From Ptiloglossa arizonensis (lineage: Eukaryota; Arthropoda; Insecta; Hymenoptera; Colletidae): 64,000 bases of DNA. This document shows positions 8,761 through 21,713 of this stretch, one piece after another. The stretch is taken from NCBI RefSeq assembly GCF_051014685.1, contig NW_027479501.1:47192-111191 (forward strand), read 5' to 3'. The notes under the pieces are model-generated. The model worked only from the letters and a program-made list of their open reading frames with translations, ran no database searches and was not told the DNA's origin. Within the stretch, counting starts at the first letter, position 1. Each line of letters starts with the position of its first letter. Position numbers and translations under genes: made by a program.

Positions 8761-10863
8761 GTACGCATACCGTTGTAATCGGGCGAGATTCTACTTGCAC
8801 ATGCAACAGAAATTTTGCGGATTGGTCGATCCGTTCGCGAGATATGGCAGTTTGGAAGTAAGAAACGCTTGAGAAACTCAAAATTTTCGCAGTTCTGATG
8901 CTCGAAACGAGTAACTAGAACGGCCTAGGGGAATAGTACGCACACCGTTGTAATCGGGCGAGTTTCTACTTTCAGACGCAACAGAAATTTTGCGGATTGA
9001 TCAATCCGTTCGCGAGATATGGCAGTTTGGATATAAGAAACGCTTGAGAAACTCAAAATTTGCGCAGTTCTGATGCTCGAAACGAGTAACTAGAACGGCC
9101 TAGGGGAATAGTACGCACACCGTTGTAATCGGGCGAGTTTCTACTTTCAGACGCAACAGAAATTTTACGGATTGGTCAATCCGTTCGCGAGATATGGCAG
9201 TTGGGAGGTAAGAAACGCTTGAGAAACTCAAAATTTGCGCAGTTCTGATGCTCGAAACGAAATAACTAGAACGGCCTAGGGGAAAAGTACGCATACCGTT
9301 GTAATCGGGCGAGATTCTACTTGCACATGCAACAGAAATTTTGCGGATTGGTCGATCCGTTCGCGAGATATGGCAGTTTGGAAGTAAGAAACGCTTGAGA
9401 AACTCAAAATTTTCGCAGTTCTGATGCTCGAAATGAATAACTGGAACGGCCTAGGGGAAAAGTGCGCATACCGTTGTAATCGGGCGAGTTTCTACTTTCA
9501 GATGCCGCAGAAATTTTGCGAATTGATCAATCCGTTCGCGAGATATGGCAGTTTGGAAATAAGAAACGCTTGAGAAACTCAAAATTTTCGCAGTTCTGAT
9601 GCTCGAAACGAATAACTAGAACGGCCTAGGGGAAAAGTACGCATACCGTTGTAATCGGGCGAGTTTCTGCTTTCAGATGCAACAGAAATTTTGCGGATTG
9701 GTCAATCCGTTCGCGAGATATGGAAGTTTGGATGTAAGAAACGCTTGAGAAACTCAAAATTTTCGCAGTTCTGATGCTCGAAACGAGTAACTAGAACGGC
9801 ACAGGGGAAAAGTACGCATACCGTTGTAATCGGGCGAGTTTCTACTTTCAGATGCAACAGAAATTTTGCGGATTGATCAATCCGTTCGCGAGATATGGCA
9901 GTTTGGAGGTAAGAAACGCTTGAGAAACTCAAAATTTGCGCAGTTCTGATGCTCGAAACGAAATAACTTGAACGGCCTAGGGGAAAAGTACGCATACCGT
10001 TGTAATCGGGCGAGATTCTACTTGCACATGCAACAGAAATTTTGCGGATTGGTCGATCCGTTCGCGAGATATGGCAGTTTGGAAGTAAGAAACGTTTGAG
10101 AAACTCAAAATTTTCGCAGTTCTGATGCCCGAAATGAATAACTGGAACGGCCTACGGGAAAAGTGCGCATACCGTTGTAATCGGGCGAGTTTCTACTTTC
10201 AGATGCCGCAGAAATTTTGCGAATTGATCAATCCGTTCGCGAGATATGGCAGTTTGGAAATAAGAAACGCTTGAGAAACTCAAAATTTTCGCAGTTCTGA
10301 TGCTCGAAACGAATAACTAGAACGGCCTAGGGGAAAAGTACGCATACCGTTGTAATCGGGCGAGTTTCTACTTTCAGATGCAACAGAAATTTTGCGGATT
10401 GATCAATCCGTTCGCGAGATATGGCAGTTTGGATATAAGAAACGCTTGAGAAACTCAAAATTTTCGCAGTTCTGATGCTCGAAACGAGTAACTAGAACGG
10501 CCTAGGGGAATAGTACGCACACCGTTGTAATCGGGCGAGTTTCTACTTTCAGACGCAACAGAAATTTTGCGGATTGATCAATCCGTTCGCGAGATATGGC
10601 AGTTTGGATGTAAGAAACCCTTGAGAAACTCAAAATTTGCGCAGTTCTCATGCTCGAAACGAGTAACTAGAACGGCCTAGGGGAATAGTACGCACACCGT
10701 TGTAATCGGGCGAGTTTCTACTTTCAGACGCAACAGAAATTTTGCGGATTGGTCAATCCGTTCGCGAGATATGGCAGTTGGGAGGTAAGAAACGCTTGAG
10801 AAACTCAAAATTTGCGCAGCTCTGATGCTCGAAACGAAATAACTAGAACGGCCTAGGGGAAAA
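8761..10863 (+). repeat. 13-monomer HOR, copy 2 (12 units)
   Basis: This matches 6,483-8,585 unit by unit at an offset of 2,278, later 2,279 bp. Some units have acquired changes, such as 'ctgctttcag' near 9,668, 'ggcacagg' near 9,800 and 'aacgtttgag' near 10,093. The thirteenth unit of copy 1 is not reproduced; the following unit is a 'gattctactttcagatgccgc' chimera. Confidence 0.8.
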
Positions 10864-13800
10864 GTACGCATACCGTTGTAATCGGGCGAGATTCTACTTT
10901 CAGATGCCGCAGAAATTTTGCGAATTGATCAATCCGTTCGCGAGATATGGCAGTTTGGAAATAAGAAACGCTTGAGAAACTCAAAATTTTCGCAGTTCTG
11001 ATGCTCGAAACGAATAACTAGAACGGCCTAGGGGAAAAGTACGCATACCGTTGTAATCGGGCGAGTTTCTACTTTCAGATGCAACAGAAATTTTGGGGAT
11101 TGGTCAATCCGTTCGCGAGATATGGAAGTTTGGATGTAAGAAACGCTTGAGAAACTCAAAATTTTCGCAGTTCTGATGCTCGACACGAATAACTAGAACG
11201 GCCTGGGGAAAAGTGCGCATACCGTTGTAATCGGGCGAGTTTCTACTTTCAGATGCAACAGAAATTTTGCGGATTGATCAATCCGTTCGCGAGATATGGC
11301 AGTTTGGATATAAGAAACGCTTGAGAAACTCAAAATTTTCGCAGTTCTGATGCTCGAAACGAGTAACTAGAACGGCCTAGGGGAATAGTACGCACACCGT
11401 TGTAATCGGGCGAGTTTCTACTTTCAGACGCAACAGAAATTTTGCGGATTGGTCAATCCGTTCGCGAGATATGGCAGTTGGGAGGTAAGAAACGCTTGAG
11501 AAACTCAAAATTTGCGCAGTTCTGATGCTCGAAACGAAATAACTAGAACGGCCTAGGGGAAAAGTACGCATACCGTTGTAATCGGGCGAGATTCTACTTG
11601 CACATGCAACAGAAATTTTGCGGATTGGTCGATCCGTTCGCGAGATATGGCAGTTTGGAAATAAGAAACGCTTGAGAAACTCAAAATTTTCGCAGTTCTG
11701 ATGCTCGAAACGAGTAACTAGAACGGCATAGGGGAAAAGTACGCATACCGTTGTAATCGGGCGAGTTTCTACTTTCAGATGCAACAGAAATTTTGCGGAT
11801 TGATCAATCCGTTCGCGAGATATGGCAGTTTGGAGGTAAGAAACGCTTGAGAAACTCAAAATTTTCGCAGTTCTGATGCTCGAAACGCATAACTAGAACG
11901 GCCTAGGGGAAAAGTACGCATACCGTTGTAATCGGGCGAGTTTCTACTTGCACATGCAACAGAAATTTTGCGGATTGATCAATCCGTTCGCGAGATATGG
12001 CAGTTTGGAGGTAAGAAACGCTTGAGAAACTCAAAATTTTCGCAGTTCTGATGCTCGAAACGAATAACTAGAACGGCCTAGGGGAAAAGTACGCATGCCG
12101 TTGTAATCGGGCGAGTTTCTACTTGCACATGCAACAGAAATTTTGCCGATTGGTCGATCCGTTCGCGAGATATGGCAGTTTGGAAGTAAGAAAAGCTTGA
12201 GAAACTCAAAATTTTCGCAGTTCTGATGCTCGAAACGAATAACTAAAACGGCATAGGGGAAAAGTACGCATACCGTTGTAATCGGGCGAGTTTCTACTTT
12301 CAGATGCAACAGAAATTTTGTGGATTGATCAATCCGTTCGCGAGATATGGCAGTTTGGAGGTAAGAAACGCTTGAGAAACTCAAAATTTTCGCAGTTCTG
12401 ATGCTCGAAACGAATAACTAGAACGGCCTAGGGGAAAACTACAGCCACCGTTGTAATCGGGCGAGCTTCTACTTCCAGACGCAACAGAAATTTTGCGGAT
12501 AGGTCAATCCGTTCGCGAGATATGGCAGTTTGGAGGTAAGAAACGCTTGAGAAACTCAAAATTTTCGCAGTTCTGATGCTCGAAATGAATAACTGGAACG
12601 GCCTAGGGGAAAAGTGCGCATACCGTTGTAATCGGGCGAGTTTCTACTTTCAGATGCCGCAGAAATTTTGCGGATTGATCAATCCGTTCGCGAGATATGG
12701 CAGTTTGGAAATAAGAAACGCTTGAGAAGCTCAAAATTTTCGCAGTTCTGATGCTCGAAACGAGTAACTAGAACGGCATAGGGGAAAAGTACGCATACCG
12801 TTGTAATCGGGCGAGTTTCTACTTTCAGATGCAACAGAAATTTTGCGGATTGGTCAATCCGTTCGCGAGATATGGCAGTTTGGATGTAAGAAACGCTTGA
12901 GAAACTCAAAATTTTCGCAGTTCTGATGCTCGACACGAATAACTAGAACGGCCTAGGGGAAAAGTGCGCATACCGTTGTAATCGGGCGAGTTTCTACTTT
13001 CAGATGCATCAGAAATTTTGCGGATTGATCAATCCGTTCGCGAGATATGGCAGTTTGGATATAAGAAACGCTTGTGAAACTCAAAATTTGCGCAGTTCTG
13101 ATGCTCGAAACGAAATAACTAGAACGGCCTAGGGTAAAAGTACGCATACCGTTGTAATCGGGCGAGATTCTACTTGCACATGCAACAGAAATTTTGCGGA
13201 TTGGTCGATCCGTTCGCGAGATATGGCAGTTTGGAAATAAGAAACGCTTGAGAAACTCAAAATTTTCGCAGTTCTGATGCTCGAAACGAATAACTAGAAC
13301 CGCCTAGGGGAAAAGTGCGCATACCGTTGTAATCGGGCGAGTTTCTACTTTCAGATGCCACAGACATTTTGCGGATTGATCAATCCGTTCGCGAGATATG
13401 GCAGTTTGGAAATAAGAAACGCTTGATAAACTCAAAATTTTCGCAGTTCTGATGCTCGAAACGAGTAACTAGAACGGCATAGGGGAAAAGTACGCATACC
13501 GTTGTAATCGGGCGAGTTTATACTTTCAGATGCAACAGAAATTTTGCGGATTGATCAATCCGTTCGCGAGATATGGCAGTTTGGAGGTAAGATACGCTTG
13601 AGAAACTCAAAATTTTCGCAGTTCTGATGCTCGAAACGAATAACTAGAACGGCCTAGGGGAAAAGTACGCATACCGTTCTAATCGGGCGAGTTTCTACTT
13701 GCACATGCAACAGAAATTTTGCGGATTGGTCGATCCGTTCGCGAGATATGGCAGTTTGGAAGTAAGAAACGCTTGAGAAACTCAAAATTTTCGTAGTTCT

Positions 13801-15063
13801 GATGCTCGACACGAATAACTAGAACGGCCTAGGGGAAAAGTACGCATACCGTTGTAATCGGGCGAGTTTCTACTTGCACATGCAACAGAAATTTTGCGGA
13901 TTGGTCGATCCGTTCGCGAGATATGGCAGTTTGGAAGTAAGAAACGCTTGAGAAACTCAAAATTTTCGCAGTTCTGATGCTCGAAACGAATAACTAGAAC
14001 GGCCTAGGGGGAAAGTACGCATACCGTTGTAATCGGGCGAGCTTCTACTTTCAGATGCATCAGAAATTTTGCGGATTGATCAATCCGTTCGCGAGATATG
14101 GCAGTTTGGATATAAGAAACGCTTGGGAAACTCAAAATTTGCGCAGTTCTGATGCTCGACACGAATAACTAGAACGGCCTAGGGGGAAAGTACGCATACC
14201 GTTGCAATCGGGCTAGTTTCTACTTGCAGATGCAACAGAAATTTTGCGGATTGGTCGATCCGTTCGCGAGATATGGCAGTTTGGATGTAAGAAACGCTTG
14301 AGAAACTCAAAATTTTCGCAGTTCTGATGCTCGACACGAATAACTAGAACGGCCTAGGGGAAAAGTACGCATACCGTTGTAATCGGGCGAGTTTCTACTT
14401 GCACATGCAACAGAAATTTTGCGGATTGGTCGATCCGTTCGCGAGATATGGCAGTTTGGAAGTAAGAAACGCTTGAGAAACTCAAAATTTGCGCAGTTCT
14501 GATGCTCGAAACGAATAACTAGAACGGCATAGGGGAAAAGTACGCATACCGTTTTAATCGGGCGAGTTTCTACTTTCAGATGCAACAGAAATTTTGTGGA
14601 TTGATCAATCCGTTCGCGAGATATGGCAGTTTGGAGGTAAGAAACGCTTGAGAAACTCAAAATTTTCGCAGTTCTGATGCTCGAAAGGAATAACTAGAAC
14701 GGCCTAGGGGAAAAGTACGCAAACCGTTGTAATCGGGCGAGTTTCTACTTTCAGATGCAACAGAAATTTTGCGGATTGGTCAATCCGTTCGCGAGATATG
14801 GCAGTTTGGATGTAAGAAACGCTTGAGAAACTCAAAATTTTCGCAGTTCTGATGCTCGACACGAATAACTAGAACGGCCTGGGGAAAAGTGCGCATACCG
14901 TTGTAATCGGGCGAGTTTCTACTTTCAGATGCAACAGAAATTTTGCGGATTGATCAATCCGTTCGCGAGATATGGCAGTTTGGAAATAAGAAACGCTTGA
15001 GAAACTCAAAATTTTCGCAGTTCTGATGCTCGAAACGAGTAACTAGAACCGCCTAGGGGAAAA
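10864..15063 (+). repeat. Irregular mosaic of monomers between HOR blocks
   Basis: About 24 monomers have no clean multimer. Parts relate to other blocks: about 11,085-11,859 resembles 4,251-5,025, and the unit pair 12,092-12,441 resembles that at 14,369-14,718 (offset near 2,276 bp). It also holds the first 'ttttgtgg' units, the 'gttgcaatcgggctag' unit near 14,190 and the 'gatgccacagacatttt' unit near 13,360, which reappear in ordered form further right. Confidence 0.75.
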
Positions 15064-18038
15064 GTGCGCATACCGTTGTAATCGGGCGAGTTTCTACTTT
15101 CAGATGCCACAGACATTTTGCGGATTGATCAATCCGTTCGCGAGATATGGCAGTTTGGATGTAAGAAACGCTTGAGAAACTCAAAATTTTCGCAGTTCTG
15201 ATGCTCGACACGAATAACTAGAACGGCCTGGGGAAAAGTGCGCATACCGTTGTAATCGGGCGAGTTTCTACTTTCAGATGCAACAGAAATTTTGCGGATT
15301 GATCAATCCGTTCGCGAGATATGGCAGATTGGATATAAGAAACGCTTGAGAAACTCAAAATTTTCGCAGTTCTGATGATCGAAACGAGTAACTAGAACGG
15401 CCTAGGGGAACAGTACGCACAAGGTTGTAATCGGGCGAGTTTCTACTTTCAGACGCAACAGAAATTTTGTGGATTGGTCAATCCGTTCGCGAGATATGGC
15501 AGTTGGGAGGTAAGAAACGCTTGAGAAACTCAAAATTTGCGCAGTTCTGATGCTCGAAACGAAATAACTAGAACGGCCTAGGGGAAAAGTACGCATACCG
15601 TTGTAATCGGGCGAGATTCTACTTGCACATGCAACAGAAATTTTGCGGATTGGTCGATCCGTTCGCGAGATATGGCAGTTTGGAAATAAGAAACGCTTGA
15701 GAAACTCAAAATTTTCGCAGTTCTGATGCTCGAAAAGAATAACTAGAACGGCACAGGGGAAAAGTACGCATACCGTTGTAATCGGGCGAGTTTCTACTTT
15801 CAGATGCAACAGAAATTTTGCGGATTGGTCAATCCGTTCGCGAGATATGGCAGTTTGGATGTAAGAAACGCTTGAGAAACTCAAAATTTTCGCAGTTCTG
15901 ATGCTCGAAATGAATAACTGGAACGGCCTAGGGGAAAAGTGCGCATACCGTTGTAATCGGGCGAGTTTCTGCTTTCAGATGCCGCAGAAATTTTGCGGAT
16001 TGATCAATCCGTTCGCGAGATATGGCAGTTTGGAAATAAGAAACGCTTGAGAAACTCAAAATTTTCGCAGTTCTGATGCTCGAAACGAATAACTAGAACG
16101 GCCTAGGGGAAAACTACACCCACCGTTGTAATCGGGCGAGTTTCTACTTTCAGACGCAACAGAAATTTTGCGGATAGGTCAATCCGTTCGCGAGATATGG
16201 CAGTTTGGAGGTAAGAAACGCTTGAGAAACTCAAAATTTTCGCAGTTCTGATGCTCGAAATGAATAACTGGAACGGCCTAGGGGAAAAGTGCGCATACCG
16301 TTGTAATCGGGCGAGTTTCTACTTTCAGATGCAACAGAAATTTTGCGGATTGGTCAATCCGTTCGCGAGATATGGCAGTTTGGATGTATGAAACGCTTGA
16401 GAAACTCAAAATTTTCGCAGTTCTGATGCTCGACACGAATAACTAGAACGGCCTAGGGGAAAAGTACGCATACCGTTGTAATCGGGCGAGTTTCTACTTG
16501 CACATGCAACAGAAATTTTGCGGTTGGTCGATCCGTTCGCGAGATATGGCAGTTTGGAAGTAAGAAACGCTTGAGAAACTCAAAATTTTCGCAGTTCTGA
16601 TGCTCGAAACGAATAACTAGAACGGCATAGGGGAAAAGTACGCATACCGTTGTAATCGGGCGAGTTTCTACTTTCAGATGCAACAGAAATGTTGTGGATT
16701 GATCAATCCGTTCGCGAGATATGGCAGTTTGGAGGTAAGAAACGCTTGAGAAACTCAAAATTTTCGCAGTTCTGATGCTCGAAACGAATAACTAGAACGG
16801 CCTAGGGGAAAACTACACCCACCGTTGTAATCGGGCGAGTTTCTACTTTCAGACGCAACAGAAATTTTGCGGATAGGTCAATCCGTTCGCGAGACATGGC
16901 TGTTTGGAGGTAAGAAACGCTTGAGAAACTCAAAATTTTCGCAGTTCTGATGCTCGAAATGAATAACTGGAACGGCCTAGGGGAAAAGTGCGCATACCGT
17001 TGTAATCGGGCGAGTTTCTACTTTCAGACGCCGCAGAAATTTTGCGAATTGATCAATCCGTTCGTGAGATATGGCAGTTTGGAAATAAGAAACGCTTGAG
17101 AAACTCAAAATTTTCGCAGTTCTGATGCTCGAAACGAATAACTAGAACGGCCTAGGGGAAAAGTACGCGCACCGTTGTAATCGGGCGAGTTTCTACTTTC
17201 AGATGCAACAGAAATTTTGCGGATTGGTCAATCCGTTCGCGAGATATGGCAGTTTGGATGTACGAAACGCTTGAGAAACTCAAAATTTTCGCAGTTCTGA
17301 TCCTCGACACGAATAACTAGAACGGCCTAGGGGAAAAGTGCGCATACCGTTGTAATCGGGCGAGTTTCTACTTTCAGACGCAACAGAAATTTTGCGGATT
17401 GGTCAATCCGTTCGCGAGATATGGCAGTTGGGAGGTAAGAAACGCTTGAGAAACTCAAAATTTGCGCAGTTCTGATGCTCGAAACGATATAACTAGAACG
17501 GCCTAGGGGAAAAGTACGCATACCGTTGTAATCGGGCGAGATTCTACTTGCACATGCAACTGAAATTTTGCGGATTGGGCGATCCGTTCGCGAGATATGG
17601 CAGTTTGGAAATAAGAAACGCTTGAGAAACTCAAAATTTTCGCAGTTCTGATGCTCGAAACGAATAACTAGAACCGCCTAGGGGAAAAGTGCGCATACCG
17701 TTGTAATCGGGCGAGTTTCTACTTTCAGATGCCACAGAAATTTTGCGGATTGATCAATCTGTTCGCGAGATATGGCAGTTTGGAAATAAGAAACGCTTGA
17801 TAAACTCAAAATTTTCGCAGTTCTGATGCTCGAAACGAGTAACTAGAACGGCCTAGGGGAATAGTACGCACACATTTCTAATCGGGCGAGTTTCTACTTG
17901 CATATGCAACAGAAATTTTGCGGATGGGTCGATCCGTTCGCGAGATATGGCAGTTTGGAAGTAAGAAACGCTAGAGAAACTCAAAATTTTCGCAGTTCTG
18001 ATGCTCGACACGAATAACTAGAACGGCCTAGGGGAAAA
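15064..18038 (+). repeat. 17-monomer HOR, copy 1 (2,975 bp)
   Basis: Seventeen monomers begin with the 'gatgccacagacatttt' unit and end with a strongly variant unit, 17,864-18,038. That unit has 'cacatttctaatc', 'gcatatgc', 'gatgggtcg' and 'cgctagagaaac'. The next 2,975 bp repeat it almost base for base. Confidence 0.93.
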
Positions 18039-21013
18039 GTGCGCATACCGTTGTAATCGGGCGAGTTTCTACTTTCAGATGCCACAGACATTTTGCGGAT
18101 TGATCAATCCGTTCGCGAGATATGGCAGTTTGGATGTAAGAAACGCTTGAGAAACTCAAAATTTTCGCAGTTCTGATGCTCGACACGAATAACTAGAACG
18201 GCCTGGGGAAAAGTGCGCATACCGTTGTAATCGGGCGAGTTTCTACTTTCAGATGCAACAGAAATTTTGCGGATTGATCAATCCGTTCGCGAGATATGGC
18301 AGATTGGATATAAGAAACGCTTGAGAAACTCAAAATTTTCGCAGTTCTGATGATCGAAACGAGTAACTAGAACGGCCTAGGGGAATAGTACGCACAAGGT
18401 TGTAATCGGGCGAGTTTCTACTTTCAGACGCAACAGAAATTTTGTGGATTGGTCAATCCGTTCGCGAGATATGGCAGTTGGGAGGTAAGAAACGCTTGAG
18501 AAACTCAAAATTTGCGCAGTTCTGATGCTCGAAACGAAATAACTAGAACGGCCTAGGGGAAAAGTACGCATACCGTTGTAATCGGGCGAGATTCTACTTG
18601 CACATGCAACAGAAATTTTGCGGATTGGTCGATCCGTTCGCGAGATATGGCAGTTTGGAAATAAGAAACGCTTGAGAAACTCAAAATTTTCGCAGTTCTG
18701 ATGCTCGAAAAGAATAACTAGAACGGCACAGGGGAAAAGTACGCATACCGTTGTAATCGGGCGAGTTTCTACTTTCAGATGCAACAGAAATTTTGCGGAT
18801 TGGTCAATCCGTTCGCGAGATATGGCAGTTTGGATGTAAGAAACGCTTGAGAAACTCAAAATTTTCGCAGTTCTGATGCTCGAAATGAATAACTGGAACG
18901 GCCTAGGGGAAAAGTGCGCATACCGTTGTAATCGGGCGAGTTTCTGCTTTCAGATGCCGCAGAAATTTTGCGGATTGATCAATCCGTTCGCGAGATATGG
19001 CAGTTTGGAAATAAGAAACGCTTGAGAAACTCAAAATTTTCGCAGTTCTGATGCTCGAAACGAATAACTAGAACGGCCTAGGGGAAAACTACACCCACCG
19101 TTGTAATCGGGCGAGTTTCTACTTTCAGACGCAACAGAAATTTTGCGGATAGGTCAATCCGTTCGCGAGATATGGCAGTTTGGAGGTAAGAAACGCTTGA
19201 GAAACTCAAAATTTTCGCAGTTCTGATGCTCGAAATGAATAACTGGAACGGCCTAGGGGAAAAGTGCGCATACCGTTGTAATCGGGCGAGTTTCTACTTT
19301 CAGATGCAACAGAAATTTTGCGGATTGGTCAATCCGTTCGCGAGATATGGCAGTTTGGATGTATGAAACGCTTGAGAAACTCAAAATTTTCGCAGTTCTG
19401 ATGCTCGACACGAATAACTAGAACGGCCTAGGGGAAAAGTACGCATACCGTTGTAATCGGGCGAGTTTCTACTTGCACATGCAACAGAAATTTTGCGGTT
19501 GGTCGATCCGTTCGCGAGATATGGCAGTTTGGAAGTAAGAAACGCTTGAGAAACTCAAAATTTTCGCAGTTCTGATGCTCGAAACGAATAACTAGAACGG
19601 CATAGGGGAAAAGTACGCATACCGTTGTAATCGGGCGAGTTTCTACTTTCAGATGCAACAGAAATGTTGTGGATTGATCAATCCGTTCGCGAGATATGGC
19701 AGTTTGGAGGTAAGAAACGCTTGAGAAACTCAAAATTTTCGCAGTTCTGATGCTCGAAACGAATAACTAGAACGGCCTAGGGGAAAACTACACCCACCGT
19801 TGTAATCGGGCGAGTTTCTACTTTCAGACGCAACAGAAATTTTGCGGATAGGTCAATCCGTTCGCGAGACATGGCTGTTTGGAGGTAAGAAACGCTTGAG
19901 AAACTCAAAATTTTCGCAGTTCTGATGCTCGAAATGAATAACTGGAACGGCCTAGGGGAAAAGTGCGCATACCGTTGTAATCGGGCGAGTTTCTACTTTC
20001 AGACGCCGCAGAAATTTTGCGAATTGATCAATCCGTTCGTGAGATATGGCAGTTTGGAAATAAGAAACGCTTGAGAAACTCAAAATTTTCGCAGTTCTGA
20101 TGCTCGAAACGAATAACTAGAACGGCCTAGGGGAAAAGTACGCGCACCGTTGTAATCGGGCGAGTTTCTACTTTCAGATGCAACAGAAATTTTGCGGATT
20201 GGTCAATCCGTTCGCGAGATATGGCAGTTTGGATGTACGAAACGCTTGAGAAACTCAAAATTTTCGCAGTTCTGATCCTCGACACGAATAACTAGAACGG
20301 CCTAGGGGAAAAGTGCGCATACCGTTGTAATCGGGCGAGTTTCTACTTTCAGACGCAACAGAAATTTTGCGGATTGGTCAATCCGTTCGCGAGATATGGC
20401 AGTTGGGAGGTAAGAAACGCTTGAGAAACTCAAAATTTGCGCAGTTCTGATGCTCGAAACGATATAACTAGAACGGCCTAGGGGAAAAGTACGCATACCG
20501 TTGTAATCGGGCGAGATTCTACTTGCACATGCAACTGAAATTTTGCGGATTGGGCGATCCGTTCGCGAGATATGGCAGTTTGGAAATAAGAAACGCTTGA
20601 GAAACTCAAAATTTTCGCAGTTCTGATGCTCGAAACGAATAACTAGAACCGCCTAGGGGAAAAGTGCGCATACCGTTGTAATCGGGCGAGTTTCTACTTT
20701 CAGATGCCACAGAAATTTTGCGGATTGATCAATCTGTTCGCGAGATATGGCAGTTTGGAAATAAGAAACGCTTGATAAACTCAAAATTTTCGCAGTTCTG
20801 ATGCTCGAAACGAGTAACTAGAACGGCCTAGGGGAATAGTACGCACACATTTCTAATCGGGCGAGTTTCTACTTGCATATGCAACAGAAATTTTGCGGAT
20901 GGGTCGATCCGTTCGCGAGATATGGCAGTTTGGAAGTAAGAAACGCTAGAGAAACTCAAAATTTTCGCAGTTCTGATGCTCGACACGAATAACTAGAACG
21001 GCCTAGGGGAAAA
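18039..21013 (+). repeat. 17-monomer HOR, copy 2 (2,975 bp)
   Basis: This is a directly adjacent duplicate of 15,064-18,038. The only difference I noticed is c at 15,411 against t at 18,386; an exact count needs an alignment. Rare markers are kept in order, including 'cacaaggttg', 'tttctgctttcag', 'gaaatgttgtgg', 'gagacatggctg', 'gtacgcgcacc' and 'gatcctcgac'. Confidence 0.93.
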
Positions 21014-21713
21014 GTACGCATACCGTTGTAATCGGGCGAGTTTCTACTTGCACATGCAACAGAAATTTTGCGGATTGGTCGATCCGTTCGCGAGATATGG
21101 CAGTTTGGATGTAAGAAACGCTTGAGAAACTCAAAATTTTCGCAGTTCTGATGCTCGAAATGAATAACTGGAACGGCCTAGGGGAAAAGTGCGCATACCG
21201 TTGTAATCGGGCGAGTTTCTGCTTTCAGATGCCGCAGAAATTTTGCGGATTGATCAATCCGTTCGCGAGATATGGCAGTTTGGAAATAAGAAACGCTTGA
21301 GAAACTCAAAATTTTCGCAGTTCTGATGCTCGAAACGAATAACTAGAACGGCCTAGGGGAAAACTACACCCACCGTTGTAATCGGGCGAGTTTCTACTTT
21401 CAGACGCAACAGAAATTTTGCGGATAGGTCAATCCGTTCGCGAGATATGGCAGTTTGGAGGTAAGAAACGCTTGAGAAACTCAAAATTTTCGCAGTTCTG
21501 ATGCTCGAAATGAATAACTGGAACGGCCTAGGGGAAAAGTGCGCATACCGTTGTAATCGGGCGAGTTTCTACTTTCAGATGCCGCAGAAATTTTGCGAAT
21601 TGATCAATCCGTTCGCGAGATATGGCAGTTTGGAGGTAAGAAACGCTTGAGAAACTCAAAATTTTCGCAGTTCTGATGCTCGAAACGAATAACTAGAACG
21701 GCCTAGGGGGAAA
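21014..21713 (+). repeat. Four-monomer connecting block
   Basis: This holds units of the types 'tgcacatgc/gatgtaag', 'ctgctttcag/gatgccgc', 'ctacaccc' and 'gatgccgc/gaattgatc/gaggtaag'. The same four occur in the same order at 26,089-26,788, 5,075 bp (29 monomers) downstream. Confidence 0.8.
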
